Source of the DNA: Tissierellia bacterium
GTDB taxonomy: Bacteria > Bacillota_A > Clostridia > Tissierellales > Peptoniphilaceae
NCBI GenBank assembly: GCA_012513395.1
Contig: JAAZCH010000338.1
Span: forward strand, 1-16,469
DNA: 16,469 nucleotides
Direction: 5' to 3'
Position numbers and translations under genes: made by a program
Shown here: piece by piece, positions 1 to 6,950 of the stretch
How the letters are laid out: each line of letters opens with the position of its first letter
How positions within the stretch are numbered: the stretch's first letter is position 1
The notes under the pieces: generated by a model
What the model saw: only the letters and a program-made list of their open reading frames with translations
The model's database searches: none
Told to the model about the DNA's origin: nothing

Positions 1-122
1 CTTTTGTTTTTTACATCATACTTTTCAATTAAAAAGGGATTTTTCCCTTCGTCCATTAATTCTTTGAGTCTTTCTCTTCTCAACATCAAAATTTCATTGA
101 GATTTAATTCATCGTTAGCCAT
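1..122 (-). CDS. lysS: Lysine--tRNA ligase, N-terminal fragment (runs off the left edge)
   Basis: Only the first 40 codons are present. The product begins MANDELNLNEILMLRRERL and continues through a KELMDEGKNPF-like stretch. This matches the N-terminal helix of class II lysyl-tRNA synthetases (LNE.L..RREKL..L...G.NPF), which precedes the OB-fold anticodon-binding domain. The full enzyme charges tRNA-Lys with lysine in the cytoplasm, but its catalytic motifs lie outside the window. The ATG at 122 has a strong Shine-Dalgarno site, GAGGAGGT (133-126). The start is 13 nt after the greA stop, so the two genes are evidently co-transcribed; greA-lysS adjacency is common in Firmicutes. Identity rests on a short segment plus context. 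Confidence 0.85.
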   Translation of the reverse strand, partial: MANDELNLNEILMLRRERLKELMDEGKNPFLIEKYDVKNK

Positions 123-135
123 TTTACCTCCTCAA

Positions 136-612
136 CTAAATAGAAATAGATACTATTTTAAAGTCTAATGTTCCATCTGGAATTTCTACACTTGCAGTTT
201 CCCCAACTTTTTTACCAAGTAAAGCCGATCCCATTGGAGATTCATTAGAAATCTTACCCAATAAAGGATCCGTTTCAGCACTACCCACAATAGTATAAAC
301 TTCTTCTTCATCAGTTCCCACTTCTACAACCTTTACAATAGAACCTAAATTCACTATATCCTTATCAACTTTTTCTTCATCTATAAGAACTGCATTTCTA
401 AGCATATTTTCTAATTTAGCAATCTTTTCTTCTACTTTTGCTTGTTCATTTTTTGCATGGTCATATTCGGCGTTTTCTGATAAATCACCATAACCCAAAG
501 CTGTTTTAATTTTTTCAGCTATTTCTCTTCGTACCACTGATTTAAGATATTCAAGTTCTTCTTCAGTTTTTTTAAGTCCTTCTTCTGTAAAGAAAAATTC
601 TTTTTCTCCCAC
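136..612 (-). CDS. greA: Transcription elongation factor GreA
   Basis: GreA binds the RNA polymerase secondary channel and stimulates cleavage of backtracked transcripts. The N-terminal coiled coil carries the family signature, including [16 protein letters not shown] with the acidic tip residues. The C-terminal FKBP-like domain ends in the usual [18 protein letters not shown] segment. I place the start at GTG 612: an AGAGGG Shine-Dalgarno (625-620) lies 7 nt upstream and the product is 158 aa, the usual family length. The frame stays open to a TTG at 630, but that codon has no ribosome site and would put the Shine-Dalgarno inside the coding region. A TTGACA-17-TACAAT promoter lies just upstream, overlapping the end of dusB, and lysS follows after 13 nt. 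Confidence 0.96.
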   Translation of the reverse strand: MGEKEFFFTEEGLKKTEEELEYLKSVVRREIAEKIKTALGYGDLSENAEYDHAKNEQAKVEEKIAKLENMLRNAVLIDEEKVDKDIVNLGSIVKVVEVGTDEEEVYTIVGSAETDPLLGKISNESPMGSALLGKKVGETASVEIPDGTLDFKIVSISI

Positions 613-619
613 TACTATA

Positions 620-625
620 CCCTCT
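620..625 (-). promoter_or_regulatory. Ribosome binding site that fixes the greA start
   Basis: AGAGGG on the minus strand lies 7 nt before the GTG at 612. It supports that GTG over the in-frame TTG at 630, which lies upstream of the site. Confidence 0.75.
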
Positions 626-656
626 TTCAATATACACTTTGTTATACAGTTGTAAC

Positions 657-685
657 ATTGTATTAGATTATATTGAATATGTCAA
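657..685 (-). promoter_or_regulatory. Sigma-A-type promoter of greA-lysS
   Basis: A perfect -35 TTGACA (685-680) is separated by 17 nt from TACAAT (662-657), a one-mismatch -10. The -35 box and most of the spacer lie in the last codons of dusB, whose stop is at 670-668. Transcription would begin near 650, leaving a leader of roughly 40 nt before the greA GTG. It is the best -35 match in the window, so greA-lysS can be expressed independently of the genes upstream. Confidence 0.75.
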
Positions 686-1648
686 CATCTCTTCCTTATA
701 CGACAATAACGTCTCAATAAGCTTATCTTTATCCTTAATAATATTTAACTCATTTTTTAATTTCGAGGAGTTTTTCATACCTTTTAAATATGCATGGAGA
801 TGTTTTCTCATCTCAGGTATTCCTATACGCTCTCCCTTTAGATCGCATATTAGTTCAATATGCTCTAAAATGACATCAAATTTATCCACATCAGAAATTT
901 TATTTATGCTTCCCTTAGAGAAAAATTCCTTTATCTCTCTAAAAATCCAAGGATTTCCTACTGCCCCTCTACCAATCATTAGGCCATCTACTTTATACTT
1001 TTCAATAGCATTTCTTGCATCTTCTCCAGATTTTATATCTCCATTTCCCACAACTGGGATAGAAATCTTGGATTTTATTTCTCCAATAGCCTCCCAATTA
1101 GATTCTCCTGAATATTGTTGTTCTCTAGTTCTGCCATGAACTATTAATAAATCTGCTCCAGCTTCTTCTATAGCCTTGGAAACTTCTAAATAATTTAAAT
1201 TTCCTTCAATTCCAAGTCTAATCTTTGCGCTTACTGGCTTCGAAGTTGCTGATTTTATGGATTTTACTAAAGAATATACCTTTCTAGGATCCTTTAAAAG
1301 AGCTGAACCTTCTCCGTTTTTTACTATTTTAGGAGCTGGACATCCTAGATTTAAATCCATTATTGAAACTTCCCTTCTTTGATCTAGAAATTTCGTCGCC
1401 TTTTCTAATATCAATTCTTCAGAACCAAATATTTGAACCCCTACTTGTCCTTCTTCTGGGGATATATCCAACATTTCCAAAGTTTTTCTATCTTGGTAGC
1501 ACATGGCTTTGGCACTTATCATTTCACTATAAGCAATGTCTACTCCCATTTTAAATGAAATTATTCGAAAAGCCGAATCTGTATATCCTGCTAAGGGGGC
1601 TAAATATAATTTTGTATCTGTATTCACTTTTCCCTGCTTCCCCTCCAT
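668..1648 (-). CDS. dusB: tRNA-dihydrouridine synthase (DusB family)
   Basis: This FMN-dependent enzyme reduces uridines in the tRNA D-loop. A TIM-barrel N-terminal part opens with [13 protein letters not shown] (about residues 16-28). The active site NLGCPAPK gives catalytic Cys103, followed by [14 protein letters not shown]/phosphate contacts are in AKIRLG (141-146), VHGRT (170-174), GNGDI (201-205) and GRGAVGNPW (226-234). The C-terminal helical RNA-binding region contains [12 protein letters not shown]. The length of 326 aa is normal. The ATG at 1648 lacks a good ribosome site and lies only 10 nt after a hairpin. A GTG at 1627 would give 319 aa; it has GGAGGGG 12 nt upstream and AGGGA 3 nt upstream, so the start is uncertain. 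The gene sits between ftsH and greA. Confidence 0.95.
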   Translation of the reverse strand: MEGKQGKVNTDTKLYLAPLAGYTDSAFRIISFKMGVDIAYSEMISAKAMCYQDRKTLEMLDISPEEGQVGVQIFGSEELILEKATKFLDQRREVSIMDLNLGCPAPKIVKNGEGSALLKDPRKVYSLVKSIKSATSKPVSAKIRLGIEGNLNYLEVSKAIEEAGADLLIVHGRTREQQYSGESNWEAIGEIKSKISIPVVGNGDIKSGEDARNAIEKYKVDGLMIGRGAVGNPWIFREIKEFFSKGSINKISDVDKFDVILEHIELICDLKGERIGIPEMRKHLHAYLKGMKNSSKLKNELNIIKDKDKLIETLLSYKEEMLTYSI

Positions 1649-1658
1649 TTACTTAAAT

Positions 1659-1680
1659 AGAGCCGTCCTAAGACAGCTCT
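1659..1680 (-). terminator. Intercistronic hairpin between ftsH and dusB (weak terminator or attenuator)
   Basis: In the transcript a 9-bp stem (AGAGCTGTC with GACGGCTCT, one G-U pair) closes a UUAG tetraloop, followed by the weak U-tract AUUUAAG. It starts 15 nt after the ftsH stop. There is almost no room for a separate promoter between it and the dusB start, so partial termination or RNA processing is more likely than full termination. On the plus strand the same hairpin is followed by TTTTATATT, but no plus-strand gene is present. Confidence 0.5.
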
Positions 1681-1695
1681 TTTATATTATTACAT

Positions 1696-3615
1696 TCATA
1701 TACTATCATGTTCTTCAGGCAATTCTGCTATTTCTTCTTCTAATTCTTCAAAATATTTCTTCTCTGATTTTTCCATAGCTATCTCAGTTCCATCAAAGTT
1801 TTTACCTAGAAATATATTTTCAAATTCCTTGCCACTTAATGTCTCTCGTTCCAGCAAAGCATCTGTTATTCTAGCCAATATATCTAAATTTTCATTTATT
1901 AATTGTTCAGCTTTGTCGTATGCCTTTTTAATAATATCGTGTACTTCTTGATCGATTTTTGCAGCAATCTCCTCGGAGTATTCTCTAGAACGACCGTAGT
2001 CCCTTCCTACGAATGGATTCTCATGGTCTTCGCCATATTTGACTGTTCCTAAAGTTTCACTCATTCCATAAGTTTCCACCATAGATCTAGCAATTTTAGT
2101 AGCTCTCTCTATGTCATTGGAAGCACCTGTTGAGATTTCATTTAGTACCAAATCTTCTGCAACACGTCCACCTAAAAGTGAAACTAGTCTATTTTCTAAA
2201 TATGATTTGGTTATGAATTCATCGTCATCTTCTGGAATATATGCTGTAAAACCTCCTGCCATTCCTCTAGGTATGATTGTAATCATATGGACAGGATCGC
2301 TATCAGGCATCAATCTAGAAACCACAGCATGTCCAGCCTCATGAACAGCAGTAATTCGCTTGTCTCTTTCGCTTACAACTTTACTCTTTTTAGCAGGTCC
2401 TGCTTGAACTTTTATAGAAGCTTCGTTGATGTCTGACATTGTTATAAATTTTCTATTGTCTCTAGCAGTTAATAAAGCAGCTTCGTTTACCATATTCTCT
2501 AAATCAGCAGGTGTAAATCCTGGAGTTCTTTTGGCTATGGTGTTTAAATTGACATCTTCTGATAAAGGTTTTTTCTTAGTGTGTACTTTTAGTATGGCTT
2601 CTCTTCCTCTAACATCTGGTACACCTACATAAATCATCCTATCAAATCTACCAGGTCTTAAAAGTGCAGGGTCTAGTATATCGGCTCTGTTTGTAGCTGC
2701 CATGATAATAATTCCTTCGTTTTTTGAGAAGCCGTCCATTTCAACTAGAAGTTGATTTAGAGTTTGTTCCCTTTCATCATGTCCTCCACCTAAGCCTGCT
2801 CCCCTTCTTCTACCTACTGCATCTATTTCATCTATAAAAATAATTGCTGGTGCATGTTTTTTTGCGTTTTCAAATAAGTCCCTTACTCTACTAGCTCCTA
2901 CACCTACAAACATCTCAACAAAGTCAGATCCTGAGATTGAGAAAAATGGAACTCTAGCTTCTCCAGCTACTGCTTTAGAAAGATATGTCTTTCCAGTTCC
3001 TGGTGGACCTACCATCAAAACTCCTGTAGGAATCCTAGCACCTACTTCTGTATATTTTTTAGGATTTCTTAAAAAATCTACTATCTCCTCTAGTTCTTCT
3101 TTTTCCTCTTCTAGCCCAGCAACGTCATTAAAGGTAATATCTACTTTACTGTCTTCGTTATGGAGAACTGCCTTGGATTTTCCAAAGGACATGGTTTTAT
3201 TTCCTCCACCTTGCATGGACTGCATAAGAAAAAACCAAATGAGAGCAAATCCACCAATCATCAAGACTGTCGTAACTATATCACGTTGCCAAGCAGTATC
3301 TTTAACTTCTTGAACACTAAAAGCAATCTCTTTTGTATCCACTTTTTCTGATATATACTTTTCGTAAAAGTTTTCACCCATCAGTCCTGAAATATTTGCC
3401 TTGAATTTTGTATTGCTTTTATCCTCAACATAAAGGCTATTACCTACTTGTTCAATTCTTTTTATTTCTCCAGAATCCAATTTTTCTATCAACTCTGTTA
3501 AGTCAATGTCTTGTGATTTATCCATAGTTGTTTTATTTAAATTGGTTATACCAAAGTATATCAGAACTAATATTAGTAAATATATCCCAAATCCACCAAA
3601 TCGTCTATTGCCCAC
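1696..3615 (-). CDS. ftsH: ATP-dependent zinc metalloprotease FtsH
   Basis: This is a membrane-anchored AAA+ protease that degrades misfolded membrane proteins and short-lived regulators. Two transmembrane segments (about residues 9-26 and 113-132) flank an extracytoplasmic loop. The AAA+ domain has Walker A GPPGTGKT (203-210), the pore motif MFVGVG (235-240), Walker B IIFIDEID (258-265) and a second region of homology ending in RPGRFDR (320-326). The zinc protease site is HEAGH (425-429), with the third ligand probably Asp501 in GASND. Length is 639 aa, normal for the family, with an acidic C-terminal tail ([17 protein letters not shown]). The start is GTG at 3615 with AGGAGGT (3626-3620) upstream. 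It follows hpt by 9 nt, and tilS-hpt-ftsH is a conserved trio. No damage is seen. Confidence 0.98.
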   Translation of the reverse strand: MGNRRFGGFGIYLLILVLIYFGITNLNKTTMDKSQDIDLTELIEKLDSGEIKRIEQVGNSLYVEDKSNTKFKANISGLMGENFYEKYISEKVDTKEIAFSVQEVKDTAWQRDIVTTVLMIGGFALIWFFLMQSMQGGGNKTMSFGKSKAVLHNEDSKVDITFNDVAGLEEEKEELEEIVDFLRNPKKYTEVGARIPTGVLMVGPPGTGKTYLSKAVAGEARVPFFSISGSDFVEMFVGVGASRVRDLFENAKKHAPAIIFIDEIDAVGRRRGAGLGGGHDEREQTLNQLLVEMDGFSKNEGIIIMAATNRADILDPALLRPGRFDRMIYVGVPDVRGREAILKVHTKKKPLSEDVNLNTIAKRTPGFTPADLENMVNEAALLTARDNRKFITMSDINEASIKVQAGPAKKSKVVSERDKRITAVHEAGHAVVSRLMPDSDPVHMITIIPRGMAGGFTAYIPEDDDEFITKSYLENRLVSLLGGRVAEDLVLNEISTGASNDIERATKIARSMVETYGMSETLGTVKYGEDHENPFVGRDYGRSREYSEEIAAKIDQEVHDIIKKAYDKAEQLINENLDILARITDALLERETLSGKEFENIFLGKNFDGTEIAMEKSEKKYFEELEEEIAELPEEHDSI

Positions 3616-3624
3616 GCGTACCTC

Positions 3625-4161
3625 CTATTTGTACAACTCTTCTTTTAAGTATCCTATATATGGTAAATTTCTGTATTTCTCATCAAAGTCCAACCCATAT
3701 CCCACGACGAAATAATCAGGAATATCGAATCCACAGTATTTTATATCCAATTCGATTTCTCTTCTATCCTTTTTATTTAAAAGGGTTACGATTTCTACTG
3801 ATTTAGCTTCTCTAGATTTCAACAAGTCTACGACATAGTTTAATGTTATTCCAGTATCTATTATATCTTCAACTACTAATACATCTCTATCTTTAACACT
3901 ATGTTCTAAGTCTTTAATTATTCTAACTTGTCCAGATGATATTGTAGAAGCGCCATAGCTTGAAACATCCATAAAATCCATCATAACTGGCATATCTATT
4001 TTTTTTAATAAATCAGTCATGAAGAAAACTCCACCTTTTAAAATACATATACAAGTTAAATTTTCTCCCTTGTAGTCCTCAGTAATTTGTTTGGCCAATT
4101 CTGCAATTCGCTTTGATATTGTTTCCTCATCGAATAATATGGCTTCAATGTCTTTGTGCAT
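3625..4161 (-). CDS. hpt: Hypoxanthine phosphoribosyltransferase
   Basis: The enzyme salvages hypoxanthine (and usually guanine) by joining it to PRPP to give IMP or GMP. The type I PRTase core shows LKGG (41-44), the PRPP-binding loop VLVVEDIIDTG (94-104) with its acidic pair, and the C-terminal base-recognition segment FVVGYGLDFDEKYRNLPYIG (151-170). Length is 178 aa, typical for the bacterial enzyme. The ATG at 4161 lies 1 nt after the tilS stop, and its GGAGG site (4172-4168) is inside the last tilS codons, implying translational coupling. PRPP would be supplied by the prs product encoded in the same window. The following gene, ftsH, starts 9 nt after its stop. Confidence 0.97.
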   Translation of the reverse strand: MHKDIEAILFDEETISKRIAELAKQITEDYKGENLTCICILKGGVFFMTDLLKKIDMPVMMDFMDVSSYGASTISSGQVRIIKDLEHSVKDRDVLVVEDIIDTGITLNYVVDLLKSREAKSVEIVTLLNKKDRREIELDIKYCGFDIPDYFVVGYGLDFDEKYRNLPYIGYLKEELYK

Positions 4162-4162
4162 A

Positions 4163-5533
4163 TTAATCCTCCATATTCACTTTAGTTATTTTTATATACT
4201 CATCATTTTTAGATTTTAGTTCAGTTAATTCACTTTTCAATAGGTCAATGATCCAATAAATATTCTCAGAATCTGCTAAGATTAAGTATTTATTTCTATG
4301 AAGTCTATCAATTTTCTTGTCAATAAATATATCTTTTAACTTCTTAGTTCCAGAAAGTCCAAGTGGACGCATTTTATCTCCATCTTTACGAGTTCTAATT
4401 ACTAAATCTGTTTTTATTAATTCTTTAGGTATAGTAATAGAATTTTTTGTATTTATTTGTTCACTAACTTCTTCAACTAATATTATTTCGCCATGAATGT
4501 TATTGATACCCTTTTTTAAAGAAATATATATATCATTATGGTGAATATTTAAATTTCTTTCAAATATAAAATTTCCATATGAGTTCCTAATCCTAATTTC
4601 ATTTATATTATCTATGAATTTTCCAGATTGCAGATCTTTCAGTTGAATAATTTCTTCTACGTTTTCTAATGACAAATCTCTCAAACCTTTTGGGAATTGA
4701 TCAAATGCCAATCTAATTATTCTATTTTGTATAGCTTTATCCAAGGAATTAAGTTGATCGATATTTATGCTGATTTGATTGGATTCTTTTATAGCAATTT
4801 CTCTAAATATATTTTTTGAATATTGTTCTAAAAATTCTCCATCTAGTTTAGCCAACTCTGACAAATTAAATATACTAGTATCTATCTTGGGGTTGTATTC
4901 TTCTCTTAGAAGTGGCAATAAGACATTTCTAATTTTATTTCTATGATAATCTATTTCCAAATTTGTAGAGTCTTCCACATATTGAATATTGTTCTTATAT
5001 ATGTATTCCTCAATTTCTTTTCGAGTTATATTTAATAAGGGCCTGATAATTGCGCCACTTTTATACTCTATGCCTTTAAGCCCGTCTAATCCAGTGCCCC
5101 TTATAATTCTCATGAGTAACGTTTCCACTTGATCATTATAATTGTGAGCTAGCGCGATTTTATTGGCTCCGATCTCTTCAGAAACCCTTTTAAAGAAATC
5201 TTGTCTAAGTTTTCTTCCTGCAGCTTCTTTGGAAATCTTTTCTTTATGGGCTAAACCATGCATGTCAGCTTTTTCCGATTTAAAATATATCCCTAATTTT
5301 TTAGCTGTATTTCTAGAAAACTCTTCATCTCGATTTGCCTCTTCACCCCTTACACCGTGATTTAAGTGACAGATTGAAATAGTCAAATCAAAATCATCCC
5401 TAATTTCTAACAGGGAGTAAAGAAGTGAGGTAGAATCCATTCCTCCCGAAAAGCCTATTAGGATAGAATCTCCTCTTTCAATTAAATTATAGGTACTTAT
5501 ATTTTTTATTATTTTTTCTCTCATTATTAACAT
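4163..5533 (-). CDS. tilS: tRNA(Ile)-lysidine synthase
   Basis: TilS attaches lysine to C34 of the CAU-anticodon tRNA-Ile, changing its decoding to AUA and its charging to isoleucine. The N-type ATP-pyrophosphatase P-loop is SGGMDS (29-34). It is followed by LNHGVRGEEANRDEEF (57-72), the AHNYNDQVET motif (129-138), RGTGLDGLKGI (145-155) and EDSTN...YHRNKIRN (187-203). The C-terminal TilS domain (about 375-450) includes GTKKLKDIFIDKKI. Length is 456 aa, normal. The ATG at 5533 has no Shine-Dalgarno and directly abuts the U-tract of a hairpin. ATG at 5524 (453 aa) is an alternative but is equally unsupported. The N-terminus and expression route are therefore unclear, while the identity is firm. 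Confidence 0.96.
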   Translation of the reverse strand: MLIMREKIIKNISTYNLIERGDSILIGFSGGMDSTSLLYSLLEIRDDFDLTISICHLNHGVRGEEANRDEEFSRNTAKKLGIYFKSEKADMHGLAHKEKISKEAAGRKLRQDFFKRVSEEIGANKIALAHNYNDQVETLLMRIIRGTGLDGLKGIEYKSGAIIRPLLNITRKEIEEYIYKNNIQYVEDSTNLEIDYHRNKIRNVLLPLLREEYNPKIDTSIFNLSELAKLDGEFLEQYSKNIFREIAIKESNQISINIDQLNSLDKAIQNRIIRLAFDQFPKGLRDLSLENVEEIIQLKDLQSGKFIDNINEIRIRNSYGNFIFERNLNIHHNDIYISLKKGINNIHGEIILVEEVSEQINTKNSITIPKELIKTDLVIRTRKDGDKMRPLGLSGTKKLKDIFIDKKIDRLHRNKYLILADSENIYWIIDLLKSELTELKSKNDEYIKITKVNMED

Positions 5534-5558
5534 AAAAAGTGATAGAGTATTCTATCAC
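5534..5558 (-). terminator. Terminator-like hairpin immediately before tilS
   Basis: In the transcript GTGATAGA pairs perfectly with TCTATCAC (8 bp) around an AUAC tetraloop, followed at once by UUUUU and then by the tilS AUG. The form is that of an intrinsic terminator for the mazG-hup-rqcP-divIC-S1 transcript. The stem has only 3 G-C pairs, so termination may be incomplete. If it were efficient, tilS-hpt-ftsH would need another promoter, and I see no convincing one here. Confidence 0.6.
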
Positions 5559-5567
5559 ATAAGGAAA

Positions 5568-5975
5568 TTAGCTATTATTATTCTTTCTCCTGTTATTACT
5601 TCTTTTGTTTTCTCTAGTTCTAGCTTGTTGAAGGTTTTCATTACTTTGTTTCATAAACTTATTGATTTTGTCTTCAAAAGACATATCTGTGTTTTCTGAT
5701 TCTTTTTCTTTTAACCAATCTACATTGCTAGGTTTTGAACTTTTAGGTATAGCTTGTTTTATAGATAAAGCAATTTTACCTTCTTTTTCAGATACTACCT
5801 TTACCTTTACTTCATCCCCGACATTTACAACATCTTCTACTTTTTGAACAAAGCCATTGGAAAGCTCTGATATATGTACCAGACCCTCTACACCTTCTTT
5901 AATTCTAACAAAAGCTCCGAAATTAGTAGTTTTCACTACTTTACCGTCGACTATTTCACCGATACTAATAGCCAT
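5568..5975 (-). CDS. S1-domain RNA-binding protein (YabR-like)
   Basis: This is a 135-aa protein with one S1 OB-fold domain (residues 1 to about 74): [19 protein letters not shown], then [10 protein letters not shown] and [10 protein letters not shown]. It matches the polynucleotide-phosphorylase-type S1 fold. The rest is a hydrophilic linker, a short helix ([17 protein letters not shown]) and a very basic, Asn/Arg-rich tail ([14 protein letters not shown]) suited to nucleic-acid contact. This matches Bacillus subtilis YabR in layout and in position after divIC. The S1 fold supports RNA or ribosome association, but no specific target can be read. The ATG at 5975 is chosen because GGGAGG (5985-5980) precedes it; the frame extends only to a TTG at 5987 that overlaps that site. 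In many relatives spoIIE follows, but here tilS does. Confidence 0.9.
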   Translation of the reverse strand: MAISIGEIVDGKVVKTTNFGAFVRIKEGVEGLVHISELSNGFVQKVEDVVNVGDEVKVKVVSEKEGKIALSIKQAIPKSSKPSNVDWLKEKESENTDMSFEDKINKFMKQSNENLQQARTRENKRSNNRRKNNNS

Positions 5976-5979
5976 AATT

Positions 5980-5985
5980 CCTCCC
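5980..5985 (-). promoter_or_regulatory. Ribosome binding site that fixes the S1-gene start
   Basis: GGGAGG lies 4 nt before the ATG at 5975. An in-frame TTG at 5987 overlaps this site, so the ATG is the better start. Confidence 0.7.
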
Positions 5986-5989
5986 AATT

Positions 5990-6301
5990 TTATTTATTTT
6001 CAAATGGTTTAGTGGAGTTTTCTTTATCTTTATCTTTGAAAATGACTTCTTTAGGTTTTACCATGCCATATTCATCTCTAGCGATTTGCTCAATAAATTT
6101 CAAACTTCCACTATTTTCTATTTCATATTCTAATTTTTGAATATCTGTATTTAACTGCGCTACTTTTTCTGCCTTTTCATCTAGAGTTTTTTCCAAGGCA
6201 TATATATGATTTAATTGGTCGTGTATATTATATGCAAAATATATTAAAACAAAAATCATTACAATAAGTATATATTTAAATCCCTTACTTTTGTTTTTCA
6301 T
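5990..6301 (-). CDS. divIC: Septum formation initiator, FtsB/DivIC family
   Basis: This is a 103-aa bitopic membrane protein. A short basic cytoplasmic N-terminus (KNKSKGFK) is followed by one transmembrane helix (about 9-25). An extracytoplasmic coiled coil (about 30-65, with [30 protein letters not shown] heptads) leads into the family segment [20 protein letters not shown] (69-88). Proteins of this family bridge FtsL and the FtsQ-type protein DivIB in the divisome and help activate septal wall synthesis. Its position between rqcP and the yabR-like gene matches DivIC of B. subtilis. ATG 6301 has a GGGAG ribosome site about 6-10 nt upstream. The sporulation genes yabP and yabQ, which usually precede divIC in spore formers, are absent. 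Confidence 0.9.
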   Translation of the reverse strand: MKNKSKGFKYILIVMIFVLIYFAYNIHDQLNHIYALEKTLDEKAEKVAQLNTDIQKLEYEIENSGSLKFIEQIARDEYGMVKPKEVIFKDKDKENSTKPFENK

Positions 6302-6329
6302 ATGTCACTCCCATTAATTATAAACAATT

Positions 6330-6569
6330 TTATAATCTTACGTATAATTCATCTGGTTTAGGGTTTGCAATATTTTCTCCGTCATTTATCACTTCAACAC
6401 TCACAGTATTGTTAGAAAAATTGATTGTGATTGTATCCCCTACATTTACATTGTCGCTTGCTTTTGCGATTTTTCCGTTTATTAACACTTTACCGGCATC
6501 GCTAGCTTCTTTGGCCACTGTTCTTCTTTTTATTAATCGTGAAACTTTTAAAAATTTATCTAATCTCAT
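6330..6569 (-). CDS. rqcP: S4-domain ribosome quality-control protein RqcP (YabO)
   Basis: This is a 79-aa protein that is essentially a single S4 RNA-binding domain: [21 protein letters not shown], then [22 protein letters not shown]. The opening is nearly identical to B. subtilis YabO/RqcP. RqcP binds obstructed 50S subunits and acts with RqcH to add C-terminal alanine tails to stalled nascent chains, marking them for degradation. Conserved basic residues in RLIKRRT make the RNA contact surface. ATG 6569 is preceded by GGAGAG. It lies 57 nt after hup with a strong hairpin between them, and divIC starts 28 nt after its stop. Related heat-shock Hsp15 proteins share the fold, but gene position and the short length favour RqcP. 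Confidence 0.93.
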   Translation of the reverse strand: MRLDKFLKVSRLIKRRTVAKEASDAGKVLINGKIAKASDNVNVGDTITINFSNNTVSVEVINDGENIANPKPDELYVRL

Positions 6570-6585
6570 AACTCTCCATCTTTTT

Positions 6586-6620
6586 AATTAAGGTACACCT
6601 GATATAGATGTACCTTAATT
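6586..6620 (-). terminator. Perfect 12-bp hairpin after hup
   Basis: The arms AATTAAGGTACA and TGTACCTTAATT (6620-6609 and 6597-6586) are exact complements around an 11-nt loop, starting 6 nt after the hup stop. In the direction of transcription it is followed by AAAAAG rather than a U-tract; the T-run lies on the plus-strand 5' side. It is therefore not a standard intrinsic terminator for hup. It could protect the abundant hup mRNA 3' end or define a processing site before rqcP. Confidence 0.5.
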
Positions 6621-6626
6621 GATAAA

Positions 6627-6905
6627 CTATTTGTTTACTATTTCTTTGAATCCTTTTCCAGCTCTAAATACAGGTGCTTTTGATGCTGGAATATTGATTT
6701 TTTCTTCAGGGTTTCTAGGATTTCTACCTTCTCTAGCTTTTCTGTGTCTAACTTCAAATGTTCCAAATCCTACTAATTGAACTTTGTCACCATCTGCTAG
6801 TGCTTCTTGTACAGTTTCGATAAAAGCGTTTAATGCGCTTTCAGAATCCTTCTTTGTTAATTCACTTTTCTCAGCAATTTGAGCTACCAATTCTTGTTTG
6901 TTCAT
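6627..6905 (-). CDS. hup: DNA-binding protein HU
   Basis: This is a 92-aa histone-like nucleoid protein. HU dimers bind and bend DNA without strict sequence preference and compact the chromosome. Two N-terminal helices (MNKQELVAQIAEKSELTKKDSESAL) precede the beta core VQLVGFGTFEVRHRKAREG. The DNA-embracing arm GRNPRNPEEKINIPASKAPVFRAGK carries the conserved NP intercalation tip, and the C-terminal helix is GFKEIVNK. ATG 6905 has a GGAGG site about 6 nt upstream. The 45-nt gap from mazG is very AT-rich, and a weak extra promoter there is possible but not convincing. It is followed by a strong hairpin that may separate hup mRNA from the low-abundance rqcP-divIC messages. Confidence 0.97.
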   Translation of the reverse strand: MNKQELVAQIAEKSELTKKDSESALNAFIETVQEALADGDKVQLVGFGTFEVRHRKAREGRNPRNPEEKINIPASKAPVFRAGKGFKEIVNK

Positions 6906-6950
6906 AATAACCTCCTAAAATAATAAGTTTATATAAAAATATATAACTTC

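Noticed and set aside
629..656. Inverted GTTA/TAAC elements near the greA transcript start
   Set aside because: The arms pair over only four continuous bases with mismatches, which is expected by chance in such AT-rich DNA.
639..1139. Long plus-strand open frame opposite dusB
   Set aside because: It is antisense to a clear dusB gene, is Ser/Ile/Phe-rich low-quality sequence, and has no ribosome site or family resemblance.
5874..6140. Plus-strand open frame across the S1 gene and divIC
   Set aside because: It overlaps two real genes on the other strand and its composition mirrors antisense AT-rich coding DNA.
6906..6950. Possible hairpin (AAGTT...AACTT with a bulged A) and weak promoter before hup
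   Set aside because: The stem is almost all A-T with a bulge and no clean U-tract, and the -35/-10 candidates are poor; not supportable as a feature.
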